Below are positions 45,861 through 53,742 of a stretch of 64,000 nucleotides of DNA, piece after piece. How positions within the stretch are numbered: the first letter of the stretch is position 1; each line of letters starts with the position of its first letter. Origin of the DNA: Thermoleptolyngbya sichuanensis A183. GTDB lineage: Bacteria > Cyanobacteriota > Cyanobacteriia > Elainellales > Elainellaceae. The stretch covers positions 930,001 to 994,000 of the forward strand of contig NZ_CP053661.1 of assembly GCF_013177315.1 (NCBI RefSeq), read 5' to 3'. The notes under the pieces were generated by a model. The model worked only from the letters and a program-made list of their open reading frames with translations, was not told the origin of the DNA and did no database searches. The translations under genes were made by a program, and so were the position numbers.

Positions 45861-46214
45861 ATGTCTCACTTTAGCACTCTGCGTACCAAAATCACCGATG
45901 CCGAAATCCTGAAGGCTTCTCTGCGGGATCTGGGCATCACGGTCAAGACCGAAGCTGATGTGCGCGGCTACAATGGTCAGCGCGTCCGCTCTGACATCGT
46001 TGCCGTTCTGGAAGGCGAGTATGATCTGGGCTGGTCTCGCAATGCCGATGGTTCCTTCGACCTGATCGCCGACCTCTGGGGCGTTGCCAAGAAGCACAAC
46101 CAGACCGAGCTGATCAATTCCATCAACCAGAAGTATGCCGTCAACAAGACGCTGGCAGAAGTGAAGCGCCCCGGTCTGCAAAACGCCAACGTGAAGCTGG
46201 TGGTGCAAAAGTAG
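45861..46214 (+). CDS. ycf35: Ycf35 / DUF1257 family protein
   Basis: The 117-residue protein begins MSHFSTLRTKITDAEILKAS and contains DLGITVKTEADVRGYNGQRV, RSDIVAVLEGEYDLGWSRNA, DGSFDLIADLWGVAKKHNQT and the end LAEVKRPGLQNANVKLVVQK, matching plastid Ycf35. A strong AGGAGG lies 9 bases before the ATG. Function unknown. A hairpin-T-run terminator follows 37 bases after the stop. Confidence 0.93.
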   Translation: MSHFSTLRTKITDAEILKASLRDLGITVKTEADVRGYNGQRVRSDIVAVLEGEYDLGWSRNADGSFDLIADLWGVAKKHNQTELINSINQKYAVNKTLAEVKRPGLQNANVKLVVQK

Positions 46215-46250
46215 TTTCTTCGAGCGTTCCCAATTGACGGGTTAACCTGG

Positions 46251-46271
46251 AACGGGTTAGCCCGTTTTTTT
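46251..46271 (+). terminator. Rho-independent terminator after ycf35
   Basis: The stem ACGGG / CCCGT with a TTAG loop is followed by seven T residues. A second ACGGGTTAACC segment just upstream may give an alternative hairpin. Confidence 0.75.
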
Positions 46272-46348
46272 GTCTTTGCGCTTTTTTGTTCACGCTGGGC
46301 GTATAGGGATTGCCCACGGGGGTCTATGCACAGTGGGCTACGCACAGC

Positions 46349-46580
46349 GGTCTATGCTTTGTATAGCTCTAGCGGCAGTCCGTCTGGGTCTTGGAAGAAG
46401 GCGAACGGTCTATGCTTCGTATAGCTCTAGCGGCAGTCCGTCTGGGTCTTGGAAGAAGGCGAACGGTCCATGCTTCGTATAGCTCTAGCGGCAGTCCGTC
46501 TGGGTCTTGAAAGAAGGCGAACGGTCTATGCTTCGTATAGCTCTAGCGGCAGTCCGTCTGGGTCTTGAAAGAAGGTGAAC
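46349..46580. repeat. 58-bp tandem repeat, four units, copied from the VOC gene 3' end
   Basis: Units start at 46349, 46407, 46465 and 46523, each 58 bp and nearly identical (one to three differences). The unit at 46523 is the functional 3' end of the VOC gene, encoding its last 18 residues and stop; the other three lie downstream of that stop. Because 58 is not a multiple of three, the copies fall in different frames. Confidence 0.97.
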
Positions 46581-46927
46581 CGCTTTTGGGTTAGCTCATC
46601 TACTCGGATCGGTTCGACGGAAATGCCTTGAGACTCCAGGTAAACAACGGAACGGTCGAGATCAGGGGTCGCGAAGGCTAGATGGCGCAGTCCGCAGGCC
46701 TCCGGGCGCGAGGGGCGAGGCGGCGGTGCAGGAAAGGAAAATAGCTCAATGCGATAGGCAGAAATTCCAGACTCAACGGGGAGCGCCAAATCCAGCTTGT
46801 AGGATTGCTTTGCCGTACGGTAGGTTTCTTGCAAAACCTGGAAGCCCAGAATCTCGGTGTAGAAGCGTTTCGAGCGCTCGTAATCGGAGCAGATCAGGGC
46901 GATGTGGTGAAAGCCGGAAAGTTGCAT
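46526..46927 (-). CDS. VOC-family protein, GloA2/YaeR-like
   Basis: The 133-residue protein closely follows E. coli YaeR (GloA2): HHIALICSDYERSKRFYTEI, LGFQVLQETYRTAKQSYKLD, IELFSFPAPPPRPSRPEACG, LRHLAFATPDLDRSVVYLES, RVDELTQKRFTFFQDPDGLP, LELYEA. The His and Glu positions of the vicinal oxygen chelate metal site are in place (HHIAL, IELF, LRHLAF, PLELYE). It belongs to the glyoxalase/dioxygenase superfamily; the substrate is uncertain. Its 3' 58 bp are repeated three more times downstream. Confidence 0.92.
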   Translation of the reverse strand: MQLSGFHHIALICSDYERSKRFYTEILGFQVLQETYRTAKQSYKLDLALPVESGISAYRIELFSFPAPPPRPSRPEACGLRHLAFATPDLDRSVVYLESQGISVEPIRVDELTQKRFTFFQDPDGLPLELYEA

Positions 46928-47015
46928 CGGGAGTTATACAGGGAGTTGGCTGTGTTAAGAGCTAATTTATAAAGAAAATCTAAATAGAGGCAAGCGAACC
47001 TGAGGGTGAACTTTA

Positions 47016-47153
47016 GAGCTAATTTATGAAGCAAATCTTAAGAAGCCTGAAACTCTTGGCATGTGTGGCTTTGAGGTCATGTTTGCCCAGGAAAAGCGGT
47101 TTCTCGGAAATCCTTGATTAACAAGGCTTTCAGGCTCCTTTACAAATTAGCTC
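47016..47153 (+). mobile_element. 138-bp MITE copy C, nested inside the IS
   Basis: Identical to copy A. The target TTA is duplicated at 47013-47015 and 47154-47156. It sits between the left end of the IS and the transposase start, so it may alter transposase expression. Its termini match those of the host IS. Confidence 0.95.
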
Positions 47154-47186
47154 TTAGTCTGAAAGAGATGCTTCTGAAGCCCGCCT

Positions 47187-48001
47187 ATGAGTCGCCTACC
47201 GGAAATCGCCAATCCCAAGCGCAAAGCCTATCCCAGTGATATGAGAGATGCAGAATGGAGCGTTTTGCAACCGCTGATACCTGCCGGTAAAGGCTTTGGT
47301 CGTCCCCGTGAAGTGGACTTTCGAGAAATCCTCAACGCAATCTTCTACGTGCAGCGTACTGGATGCCAGTGGGAAATGCTACCGCATGACCTTCCCCCGT
47401 ATACAACGGTGTACTTCTACTTTTGCAAATGGCATCGCAAGGGGATTTGGCAGCAGATGCACGACCAACGCCGAGCAGACCTGCGGCAGAAAATGGGCAG
47501 AACCATAGACTCCAGTGTGGCAATTGCTGATTCCCAATCGGTCAAGACCACCGAAAAAAGGGGGGCATCTACGGTTTCGACGGTGGCAAAAAGGTTAAGG
47601 GGCGTAAGCGCCACCTCGTTGTAGACTCCCAAGGGCTTTTAATTGGGGTATTAGTCACCGAAGCGAATGCCTCAGAACGGCTTGGAGCCGTGGTCACGCT
47701 CGATGAAGCCAGCGATAAACTCTCCCGGCTTGAGGTGGTGTGGGTAGACCAGGGGTATAGCGGCAAGAAGTTTGCCCATGCAGTCCAACAGGTCTGTGGG
47801 GAACCTGTCCGCGTAGAAGTCATCAAACGAACCTCCAAGTCGTTTGAAATTCTGCCTAAGCGCTGGATTGTGGAGCGAACTTTTGGCTGGTTGAATCGCT
47901 ATCGACGCTTGAGCAAAGACTACGAATTGTATTGCGAAATGAGTGAAGCCATGATCTACGGTGCCATGATTCAATTGATGCTCAAGCGCTTGGCAGCTTA
48001 G
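47187..48001 (+). CDS. IS5-family transposase, two frames joined by frameshift
   Basis: The first frame (MSRLPEIANPKRKAYPSDMR, DAEWSVLQPLIPAGKGFGRP, FYVQRTGCQWEMLPHDLPPY) carries the first catalytic Asp in IADSQSVKTTEK. At 47553-47564 there is an A6G6 run; switching to the -1 frame continues GGIYGFDGGKKVKGRKRHLV and the second part, with VVWVDQGYSGKKF (second Asp) and WIVERTFGWLNRYRRLSKDY (Glu). The fused product has a complete DDE set. IS427-type elements commonly make transposase by frameshifting, so this may be programmed rather than a mutation. Unshifted, the first frame ends at 47624. Confidence 0.9.
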
Positions 48002-48132
48002 CTACTTTATAAATCAGCTCTAAGGAGCTATATCCAAATTTTCAGGGATGCTGTAGGGTATTTTGAAGCATGAATCTTGAGAGCAAAGTTTTGAACCGAA
48101 TTTTGAGTGTTTTTGAGTCTTGCTGACGTTTT

Positions 48133-48188
48133 TTAGCTCAAGCTGATTAGCTCACGTTGTTTAGCTCACGTTGTTTAGCTCAAGCTGA
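48133..48188. repeat. Four 14-bp repeats in A-B-B-A order
   Basis: Units at 48133, 48147, 48161 and 48175: TTAGCTCAAGCTGA, TTAGCTCACGTTGT, TTAGCTCACGTTGT, TTAGCTCAAGCTGA. The array ends 13 bases before the next gene's ATG and overlaps its likely ribosome-site region. Confidence 0.85.
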
Positions 48189-48201
48189 TTTCAGGATAGC
48201 T

Positions 48202-48513
48202 ATGACAGAACGTATTCCCCGCTCCGTACATTACACCACGCTGAATCTGTTGAAGGTTTTGGCGGCAAAGGGTGATCCGGATGCGATCGCCGCTCTCCAG
48301 CGTTCCGACGAAGCCGACATTGAAATTGTAGATGACGACAGTGAAGGAGAAATCCTGATCCAGGTGCAGGACGAAAGTTCTACCTACCTGATTACTGAGC
48401 ATGGGGTCAGCAAGCTAGATAGCACGGGCGATTTGCTGGAGGCCTGGGGGATTGAGCCAGAGGGTTTGAACCATCTTCAGGATGAAGATCCGAATACGTC
48501 GGATGAAGCGTAG
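48202..48513 (+). CDS. Small acidic hypothetical protein
   Basis: From the ATG at 48202 (AGGA about 7 bases upstream) it encodes 103 residues: MTERIPRSVHYTTLNLLKVL, AAKGDPDAIAALQRSDEADI, EIVDDDSEGEILIQVQDESS and an acidic end. The first 35 residues look like two short helices; the LLKVLAAKGDPDAIAAL part recalls the start of the giant acidic protein at 5.7 kb (LLELAKQGDPQAIATL), so they may share a small helical module. No signal or membrane segment. Function unknown. Confidence 0.72.
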   Translation: MTERIPRSVHYTTLNLLKVLAAKGDPDAIAALQRSDEADIEIVDDDSEGEILIQVQDESSTYLITEHGVSKLDSTGDLLEAWGIEPEGLNHLQDEDPNTSDEA

Positions 48514-48552
48514 AGCCTGCTTAGGTTTAGAGCAAGAGTCTAGAGGCTGAAC

Positions 48553-49041
48553 TTACCGCTGGAACCAGGCGGCAAGGGCGATCGCCAGCGCATCGGCTGC
48601 GTCGTCTGGCTTGGGGATGGTCGCCAGTGATAGCTCACGGGCCACCGCCTCCTGCACCGCGAGTTTGTCAGCATTGCCATAGCCCGTGAGCGCTTGTTTG
48701 ACTTGGGCGGGCGTGAATTCCACCACAGGTAGCTTGTGCTGTGCGAGCACCAGCGCAATTACGCCCCGCGCCTGGGCAACCGCAATCGTATTGCCCATGC
48801 GATAGAAAAACAGCTTTTCTAGGGCAATCAGGTCGGGTTTGACCGTATTCAGCAGGTCATGCAGGTCGTCGAAGATGGTGCAAAGGCGATCGCCCATGTC
48901 GGTTCCCGCTGGGGTACGAATCACGCCAAAATCCAGCACCTCAACTCGATCGGCAGATCGGAGTCCGAAACCCGGCTCGCAGCGCAGCGCCCCAAAGCCG
49001 AGAGTTGCCAGGCCGGGGTCTAGCCCAAGGATGTGGGTCAT
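48553..49041 (-). CDS. ruvC: Holliday junction resolvase RuvC
   Basis: The 162-residue nuclease has the RNase H-like acidic site: first Asp in [19 protein letters not shown], Glu in [20 protein letters not shown], and the C-terminal pair in [36 protein letters not shown] and [20 protein letters not shown] are family hallmarks. RuvC cuts junctions processed by RuvAB. Length normal. Confidence 0.97.
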   Translation of the reverse strand: MTHILGLDPGLATLGFGALRCEPGFGLRSADRVEVLDFGVIRTPAGTDMGDRLCTIFDDLHDLLNTVKPDLIALEKLFFYRMGNTIAVAQARGVIALVLAQHKLPVVEFTPAQVKQALTGYGNADKLAVQEAVARELSLATIPKPDDAADALAIALAAWFQR

Positions 49042-49144
49042 GCGGGGGATAGGGGGCGTGTTGATTTTGGATTTTAGATTTGCGATTTTGGATGGTTGGT
49101 CGGATTGTTAGTCCAAGGTTCTCTACAAGTTCTCTATGAGTGTC

Positions 49145-49192
49145 ACTAGCAGGAAGTTTCGCTAGCGGGAAGTTGCGCTAGCGGGCAACGGC
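49145..49192. repeat. 16-bp tandem repeat over the chlI stop
   Basis: Units at 49145 (ACTAGCAGGAAGTTTC), 49161 (GCTAGCGGGAAGTTGC) and 49177 (GCTAGCGGGCAACGGC). The third contains the chlI stop codon and last codons; the others lie downstream of the gene. Confidence 0.75.
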
Positions 49193-50287
49193 CGCGCCGT
49201 TTTGGATGGCTTCTTCCGATAGCCCAAAGACCTGCCCAAAGACCTTATCGACCTTGTAGCCCGAATCGATAGACTCTAGCGGGTCTTTTCGCAGGCGGTG
49301 GCGCAGACAGAGGCCGATGACGCGGCGAATGTCCTGTTCGGTGACTTCGGTGCGACCTTCAAAAGCGGCGATCGCCTTTGAGGCGCGGTTGGTCACGATG
49401 TCGCCCCGCAATCCATCCACATCTAGCTCGGCACACACCTGAGAGATTTTTACCTTTAGCTCTCGGTCAATGGTCACCGATGACAGCCGCGCTTGGGCAT
49501 CGGCGATTTGCTTTTGCAGTGCGTCTTGCTGGGCTTGATGCTTTGCCAAAAACGCCTTCGGATTTTGGTCAAACTCGGAGCGCTGCTCAACGATATCCAC
49601 CCGCAGCGAGGGATCTTTGACCGTGCGGATTTCTGCGTGCATTCCAAAGCGGTCGAGCAGTTGGGGCCGCAACTCGCCCTCTTCTGGGTTGCCCGACCCC
49701 ACCAGCACAAACCGGGCTGGGTGGCGAATCGAAATGCCCTCGCGCTCTACGGTGTTCCAGCCGGAAGCCGCTGAGTCCAGCAGCACGTCCACCAGGTGGT
49801 CGTCCAGCAGGTTTACTTCGTCTACGTATAAAATGCCACGATTCGCCTTAGCCAAAAGCCCTGGCTCGAAGGCTTTCACGCCTTCTGACAGCGCCTTTTC
49901 GATGTCGATAGTGCCGCAAACGCGATCCTCTGTTGCCCCCAGCGGCAAATCGACCATGATCACTTTGCGATGAGACACGGGCAAAGTTTCACCTGCGCTG
50001 AGCCGCCGCCGCACGTCGTCGCTCATCAAGTCGGGGTCGGTGGGGGAACTGCCGAAGGGGTCATCGGCAACGACCTCAATTTCGGGCAGCAGGTCGGCCA
50101 GGGCGCGAATGGTAGTGGTTTTGCCCGTGCCGCGATCGCCCATGATCATCACCCCGCCGATTTTGGGGTCGATCACGTTCAGCAGCAGGGCCAGCTTCAT
50201 TTCTTCTTGCCCCACGATCGCCGTGAAGGGAAACACTGCCCGTTGGGGCATGGCTTGTGTTGCAGAAGTCATTTCAGAAAAACTCAC
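49178..50287 (-). CDS. chlI: Magnesium chelatase ATPase subunit I
   Basis: ChlI is the AAA+ ring that, with ChlD and ChlH, inserts Mg2+ into protoporphyrin IX, the first committed chlorophyll step. The 369-residue protein shows [20 protein letters not shown], Walker [19 protein letters not shown], the ChlI insert [20 protein letters not shown], Walker [21 protein letters not shown], sensor-1 [20 protein letters not shown] and [20 protein letters not shown]. An alternative start five codons in is possible. Its stop lies in a 16-bp tandem repeat. Confidence 0.97.
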   Translation of the reverse strand: MSFSEMTSATQAMPQRAVFPFTAIVGQEEMKLALLLNVIDPKIGGVMIMGDRGTGKTTTIRALADLLPEIEVVADDPFGSSPTDPDLMSDDVRRRLSAGETLPVSHRKVIMVDLPLGATEDRVCGTIDIEKALSEGVKAFEPGLLAKANRGILYVDEVNLLDDHLVDVLLDSAASGWNTVEREGISIRHPARFVLVGSGNPEEGELRPQLLDRFGMHAEIRTVKDPSLRVDIVEQRSEFDQNPKAFLAKHQAQQDALQKQIADAQARLSSVTIDRELKVKISQVCAELDVDGLRGDIVTNRASKAIAAFEGRTEVTEQDIRRVIGLCLRHRLRKDPLESIDSGYKVDKVFGQVFGLSEEAIQNGAAVAR

Positions 50288-50407
50288 GGAACCCCCTAAC
50301 GGGTATTAACAGTAGTATTCTCCATTCTCTCACAGGCGGGGAAGGGAGACCCCAGAAGCGCTGCACGTTTTACTGGAGGGCTGAGCAAGGTGGAACGAAC
50401 CGATTGA

Positions 50408-51535
50408 CTATCGGGTCGGTGGATCTTCGGCGGACGAGATCTGCTGCTTGCGGTGGCGAGATCGGCGGAGTTCGCGCAGGGTTACGACGGCAATCGTCAA
50501 AACCGTGATTGGCAGCACAAACCAGAACATGGCCTGGCTAAAGAGCGGCAGGATGGCGTGCTGGGTGGAGCGGAGAATGAGATACAGCGTGTAGGCGGCA
50601 TAGTATCCGATAAAAACTGCGCCTTCCCAGCGGGTAATCAGGTTGCCTGTGAAAAAGATGGGTAGACAGGCGATCGCCACGGCCAGCATCACCAGCCCAT
50701 CGAAGCGCAGCACCGAATCAGACACGGCTAGACCCGCCGGAGAAACGGCTGCCGAAAGGCCCAGCACGGCAAGAATATTGAAAATATTGCTGCCGACCAC
50801 GTTGCCCACGGCAATGTCGCGTTCGCCCTTGAAGCTGGCGACGATGGAGGTAGCCAATTCTGGCAGAGACGTTCCCGCAGCCACAATCGTCAGGCCAATG
50901 ACCAGCTCGCTGACACCAATGGAGCGAGCAATAATAACCGAGCTATTCACCAGCCAGCGGGAACCCAAGACCAGCAGCACCAGCCCACCCACAATGTAAG
51001 CCAGGTTAATCAGCCAGACTAGGGCGGCTGGGCGATCGCCCGGCTCTCCTGCGCCATACTGCTCATATTCCTGCTGCACATCCAGGTTTTGCTCCTTGCG
51101 GCTCTGATAAATCAGAAACAGCGTGTAGGCGATCGCCCCAGCAAACAGCACCACGCCATCCGAGCGTCCAATTCGCCCATCCAGCCCAAACAGCAGCATC
51201 AGAAACGATACGCCAATCATGATCGGCACATCCAGCCGAATCAACTGCTGAGCGACCACCAGCGGAGCCACCAGCGCCGACATGCCCAAGATCAGCAGCA
51301 CGTTGAAAATATTGCTGCCGACCACGTTGCCCACTGCAATATCAGCCTGTCCTGCGTAGCTCGATAGGATACTGACCGCCATCTCTGGAGCGCTAGTCCC
51401 GTAGGCAACAATGGTTAGCCCAATGACGAGTGGCGAAATTCCGGCGATCGCCGCCAGTTTGGATGCGCCGCGAACCAGTATCTCCGCCCCAACCACCAGC
51501 AGGACGAGGCCTGCTATCAGCATTGCAATGACCAT
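50408..51535 (-). CDS. YrbG-like cation/Ca2+ exchanger (CaCA family)
   Basis: The 375-residue protein has about ten transmembrane helices and the two inverted alpha-repeats of the CaCA superfamily: GTSAPEMAVSILSSYAGQAD followed by IAVGNVVGSNIFNVLLILG, and GTSLPELATSIVASFKGERD followed by IAVGNVVGSNIFNILAVLG. The acidic residues in these repeats coordinate Ca2+ and Na+. A polar loop (RKEQNLDVQQEYEQYGAGEP) separates the halves. Exact ions cannot be set from sequence. Confidence 0.93.
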   Translation of the reverse strand: MVIAMLIAGLVLLVVGAEILVRGASKLAAIAGISPLVIGLTIVAYGTSAPEMAVSILSSYAGQADIAVGNVVGSNIFNVLLILGMSALVAPLVVAQQLIRLDVPIMIGVSFLMLLFGLDGRIGRSDGVVLFAGAIAYTLFLIYQSRKEQNLDVQQEYEQYGAGEPGDRPAALVWLINLAYIVGGLVLLVLGSRWLVNSSVIIARSIGVSELVIGLTIVAAGTSLPELATSIVASFKGERDIAVGNVVGSNIFNILAVLGLSAAVSPAGLAVSDSVLRFDGLVMLAVAIACLPIFFTGNLITRWEGAVFIGYYAAYTLYLILRSTQHAILPLFSQAMFWFVLPITVLTIAVVTLRELRRSRHRKQQISSAEDPPTR

Positions 51536-51671
51536 TCGTTTTCGTTAAGCCGGGAAAATTTTCAGAAACCTTTATTTTATCTCGGTATCTCTTTGTCCTT
51601 CGCAAGGGCAATCTGAAAGAAGACAGACTCAGGCAGGCGATACAACCCACAAAACCCAGGCTTTGACCCTG

Positions 51672-51741
51672 CATTGTGGGGTATCACATTGTGGGGCATC
51701 ACATTGCGGGGCATTACGGGGCATTACATTGTGGGGCATCT
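51672..51741. repeat. 15-bp tandem repeat upstream of a secreted-protein gene
   Basis: Units of the form CATTGTGGGGCATCA start at 51672, 51687 and 51702, then a 10-bp partial unit at 51717 and a full unit at 51727. The array ends 53 bases before the next start codon. Confidence 0.85.
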
Positions 51742-51794
51742 TTTGCCTGACCGAGCTTCAACGTTCACCTTTCCCCAAGCTTACTAAACCTATC

Positions 51795-52412
51795 ATGACG
51801 ATTCCTCCTCAGCAGGTTCATCCGACTCGGCCTCAGAGAATGACACCAGCTTCACGAATCAGGGCGATCGCCCTGGCTGCGGCTATTGGTGTATTTGGGG
51901 CAGTCGGCGCAACGGTCGGGGTACGTCCGGCGATCGCCTGTGAGTATGGCGCGTGGGTGGAACCCTCTAGAGAAACCCGGCGCTACGAAAACACGCAGCT
52001 TGGGGTGGCGTTTCAGATTCCTGCCAACTATCGCGCGATGGGGCGGCAGGGCGGCCAGGCCAGCATTATGAACCCCACAAACTATGACTACATCCAGTGC
52101 ATTACGCGATCAGGCTATGGAGAAGGCGGCTGGTTTGCGAGTGTGGAACTGAATGTGGATGGTGTTCCCACGGGCAGCCGGGGGCTAGAGCAAGCTATTC
52201 GAGCAAATCACACCTGGCTAGACTCGCAGATTCAACTGGTTCGTGAAGGCGACAAAGAATTTGCAGTCTATACCTACACAGACCATCACGACGAAATCGA
52301 AGTCGTCAACGTCGCTTTTTTCACCCCCGATCGGCGGCGGCTGGTAACGCTGAGTGGCCCAGAGAATGATCCGGTGTTTCAGCGGGCGATTGCCACTTTG
52401 GAATTGCGATAG
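51795..52412 (+). CDS. Exported hypothetical protein
   Basis: The ATG at 51795 is chosen because upstream codons lie in a tandem repeat. The 205-residue product starts MTIPPQQVHPTRPQRMTPAS and has a signal peptide (RIRAIALAAAIGVFGAVGAT VGVRPAIA) cleaved near ACEYG around residue 50. Mature features: YENTQLGVAFQIPANYRAMG, NPTNYDYIQCITRSGYGEGG, DKEFAVYTYTDHHDEIEVVN and TPDRRRLVTLSGPENDPVFQ. The layout resembles small periplasmic proteins with a PsbP/Mog1-like fold, but this is only a resemblance. Confidence 0.78.
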   Translation: MTIPPQQVHPTRPQRMTPASRIRAIALAAAIGVFGAVGATVGVRPAIACEYGAWVEPSRETRRYENTQLGVAFQIPANYRAMGRQGGQASIMNPTNYDYIQCITRSGYGEGGWFASVELNVDGVPTGSRGLEQAIRANHTWLDSQIQLVREGDKEFAVYTYTDHHDEIEVVNVAFFTPDRRRLVTLSGPENDPVFQRAIATLELR

Positions 52413-52450
52413 CCCTGCGATCGCGTAGGCATTTCCAGCAATAGCATGGC

Positions 52451-52843
52451 TCAGTCCGCCTGGGGCACGTTCTCCGGGCGAGCATCGTAGCGATCGCGGG
52501 CGGCGGCGATTTCGGGGTGATGCGTTTCGGCCCAGGCGATGAGCTGCTGCACGGGGACTAAGAGCGATCGCCCCAGTTCGCTCAGTTCATATTCCACACG
52601 CGGCGGCACCGAGGGATATACCCTGCGCGTAATGTAGCCGTCGCGCTCCAAATGTCGCAGGGTTTGGGTCAGCATCCGCTGCGACACATCGCCGATCGCC
52701 CGCTTGATGTCCATAAACCGCAGCTTGCCATCCGCCAGCGCACACAGGATCAGCAAGCTCCACTTGTCGCCAATGCGATCCAGCACATCGCGCACGGGGC
52801 AAGATTCCGCTTCCTGGGGCGTGGTCGCAGTTACCCGCAGCAT
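52451..52843 (-). CDS. HxlR-family transcription regulator
   Basis: The 130-residue winged-helix protein has the HxlR hallmarks: [20 protein letters not shown] with the N-terminal CPV cysteine, [40 protein letters not shown] and [20 protein letters not shown]. HxlR regulators often sense electrophiles, quinones or redox change through that cysteine and control a divergent oxidoreductase gene, which fits here: the next gene, 308 bp away and divergent, is a flavodoxin-fold quinone reductase-like gene. Confidence 0.92.
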   Translation of the reverse strand: MLRVTATTPQEAESCPVRDVLDRIGDKWSLLILCALADGKLRFMDIKRAIGDVSQRMLTQTLRHLERDGYITRRVYPSVPPRVEYELSELGRSLLVPVQQLIAWAETHHPEIAAARDRYDARPENVPQAD

Positions 52844-53151
52844 ACTGACTTACCTCAAAGTGCTGTCTTGTTTCAGTCGGTATGTCTGTTATACGCTAAA
52901 ACTGAACTTGGTTACGAAATGAGACTAAGTATCGTCTGGTAATTAAATCTGGTTGGCATTTGGTTGGCCTCTGATTGGCATTTGGTTGGCAGGTTGTCTC
53001 ATTCCACCTGATCCATCCAGCCTGATTTATCCAAGCTGATTCATCCAACCCGATTCATACGCCATTTCTCAAAACTACTGAATCTCAAAACCACTGATCT
53101 CAAAACTACTGATCTCAAAACCACTGAACAGACATTTCAAAGGACGCAGTT
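52844..53151. promoter_or_regulatory. Divergent control region of hxlR-type regulator and flavoprotein
   Basis: No gene. Near 52950-52995 TTGGCATTTGGTTGGC occurs twice with slight change; CTGATTTATCCAAG / CTGATTCATCCAAC / CCGATTCATACG follow at about 53020-53060; and a four-unit repeat lies at 53067-53128. The regulator's binding site is likely here, but I cannot point to it. Confidence 0.45.
53067..53128. repeat. 15-16-bp tandem repeat, four units
   Basis: Units of the form TCTCAAAACTACTGA start at 53067, 53083, 53098 and 53113, alternating TACT and CACT. The array ends 23 bases before the flavoprotein ATG. Confidence 0.85.
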
Positions 53152-53733
53152 ATGCCGACAGTTGCAGTTGTCTATTTTTCGGGTACGGGCCATACGAAGC
53201 TCATGGCAGAAGCAGTGGCGGCAGGGGCAAGCCAGGTTCCTGGCACCGAGGTCAAGCTGCTGCAAATTACGGGTGAGCAAATCGTCAACGGCCGCTGGCA
53301 AGATCCGGGCATTTTGGAAGAGCTGAATCGCGCCGACGGCATCATCTTTGGGTCGCCGACCTACATGGGCGGCGTGGCGGCTCAGTTCAAGGCATTCGTG
53401 GATGCGGCCAGCGCCGTGTGGGCCCAGCAGGGCTGGAAGGACAAAATCGCGGGCGGCTTTACCCACTCTGGCTCTCCCAGCGGCGACAAGCAGGGCACGC
53501 TGCTCTACCTCGCCATCAACGCTTCCCAACACAGCATGGTCTGGGTTGGCAATTCGGAAATGGGCTACAACAACGAGGGCGTGAATCGGCTGGGGTCGTT
53601 CCTGGGCGTGATGGGCTTTACGGTGCCCGACTTTTCGGGGCAGACCCCAGCGACCCTCGATGAGGGCGATCGCCTCACGTCCGAGCGCTACGGCCGCCGC
53701 ATCGCCGAAGCCGTCCAGCGCTGGAAGCGTTAG
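53152..53733 (+). CDS. Flavodoxin-fold NAD(P)H:quinone oxidoreductase-like protein
   Basis: The 193-residue protein starts with the FMN-phosphate loop VAVVYFSGTGHTKLMAEAVA and has GIIFGSPTYMGGVAAQFKAF and GGFTHSGSPSGDKQGTLLYL, as in WrbA/NAD(P)H dehydrogenase (quinone) proteins. Such enzymes make two-electron reductions of quinones, avoiding semiquinone stress. The divergent HxlR regulator is its probable controller. cbiD begins only 9 bases after the stop, so the two may be co-transcribed by position rather than function. Confidence 0.9.
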   Translation: MPTVAVVYFSGTGHTKLMAEAVAAGASQVPGTEVKLLQITGEQIVNGRWQDPGILEELNRADGIIFGSPTYMGGVAAQFKAFVDAASAVWAQQGWKDKIAGGFTHSGSPSGDKQGTLLYLAINASQHSMVWVGNSEMGYNNEGVNRLGSFLGVMGFTVPDFSGQTPATLDEGDRLTSERYGRRIAEAVQRWKR

Positions 53734-53742
53734 CATTGGCGC

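Larger units (their letters stand above)
46959..48020 (+). mobile_element. IS5-type insertion sequence carrying a nested MITE
   Basis: Left end GAGCTAATTTATAAAG; right end in reverse GAGCTGATTTATAAAG, a 16-bp inverted repeat with one mismatch. The target TAA is duplicated at 46956-46958 and 48021-48023. Without the nested MITE and its duplication the element is 921 bp, a usual size for IS5/IS427-type elements. The transposase is in two overlapping frames. Confidence 0.93.
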
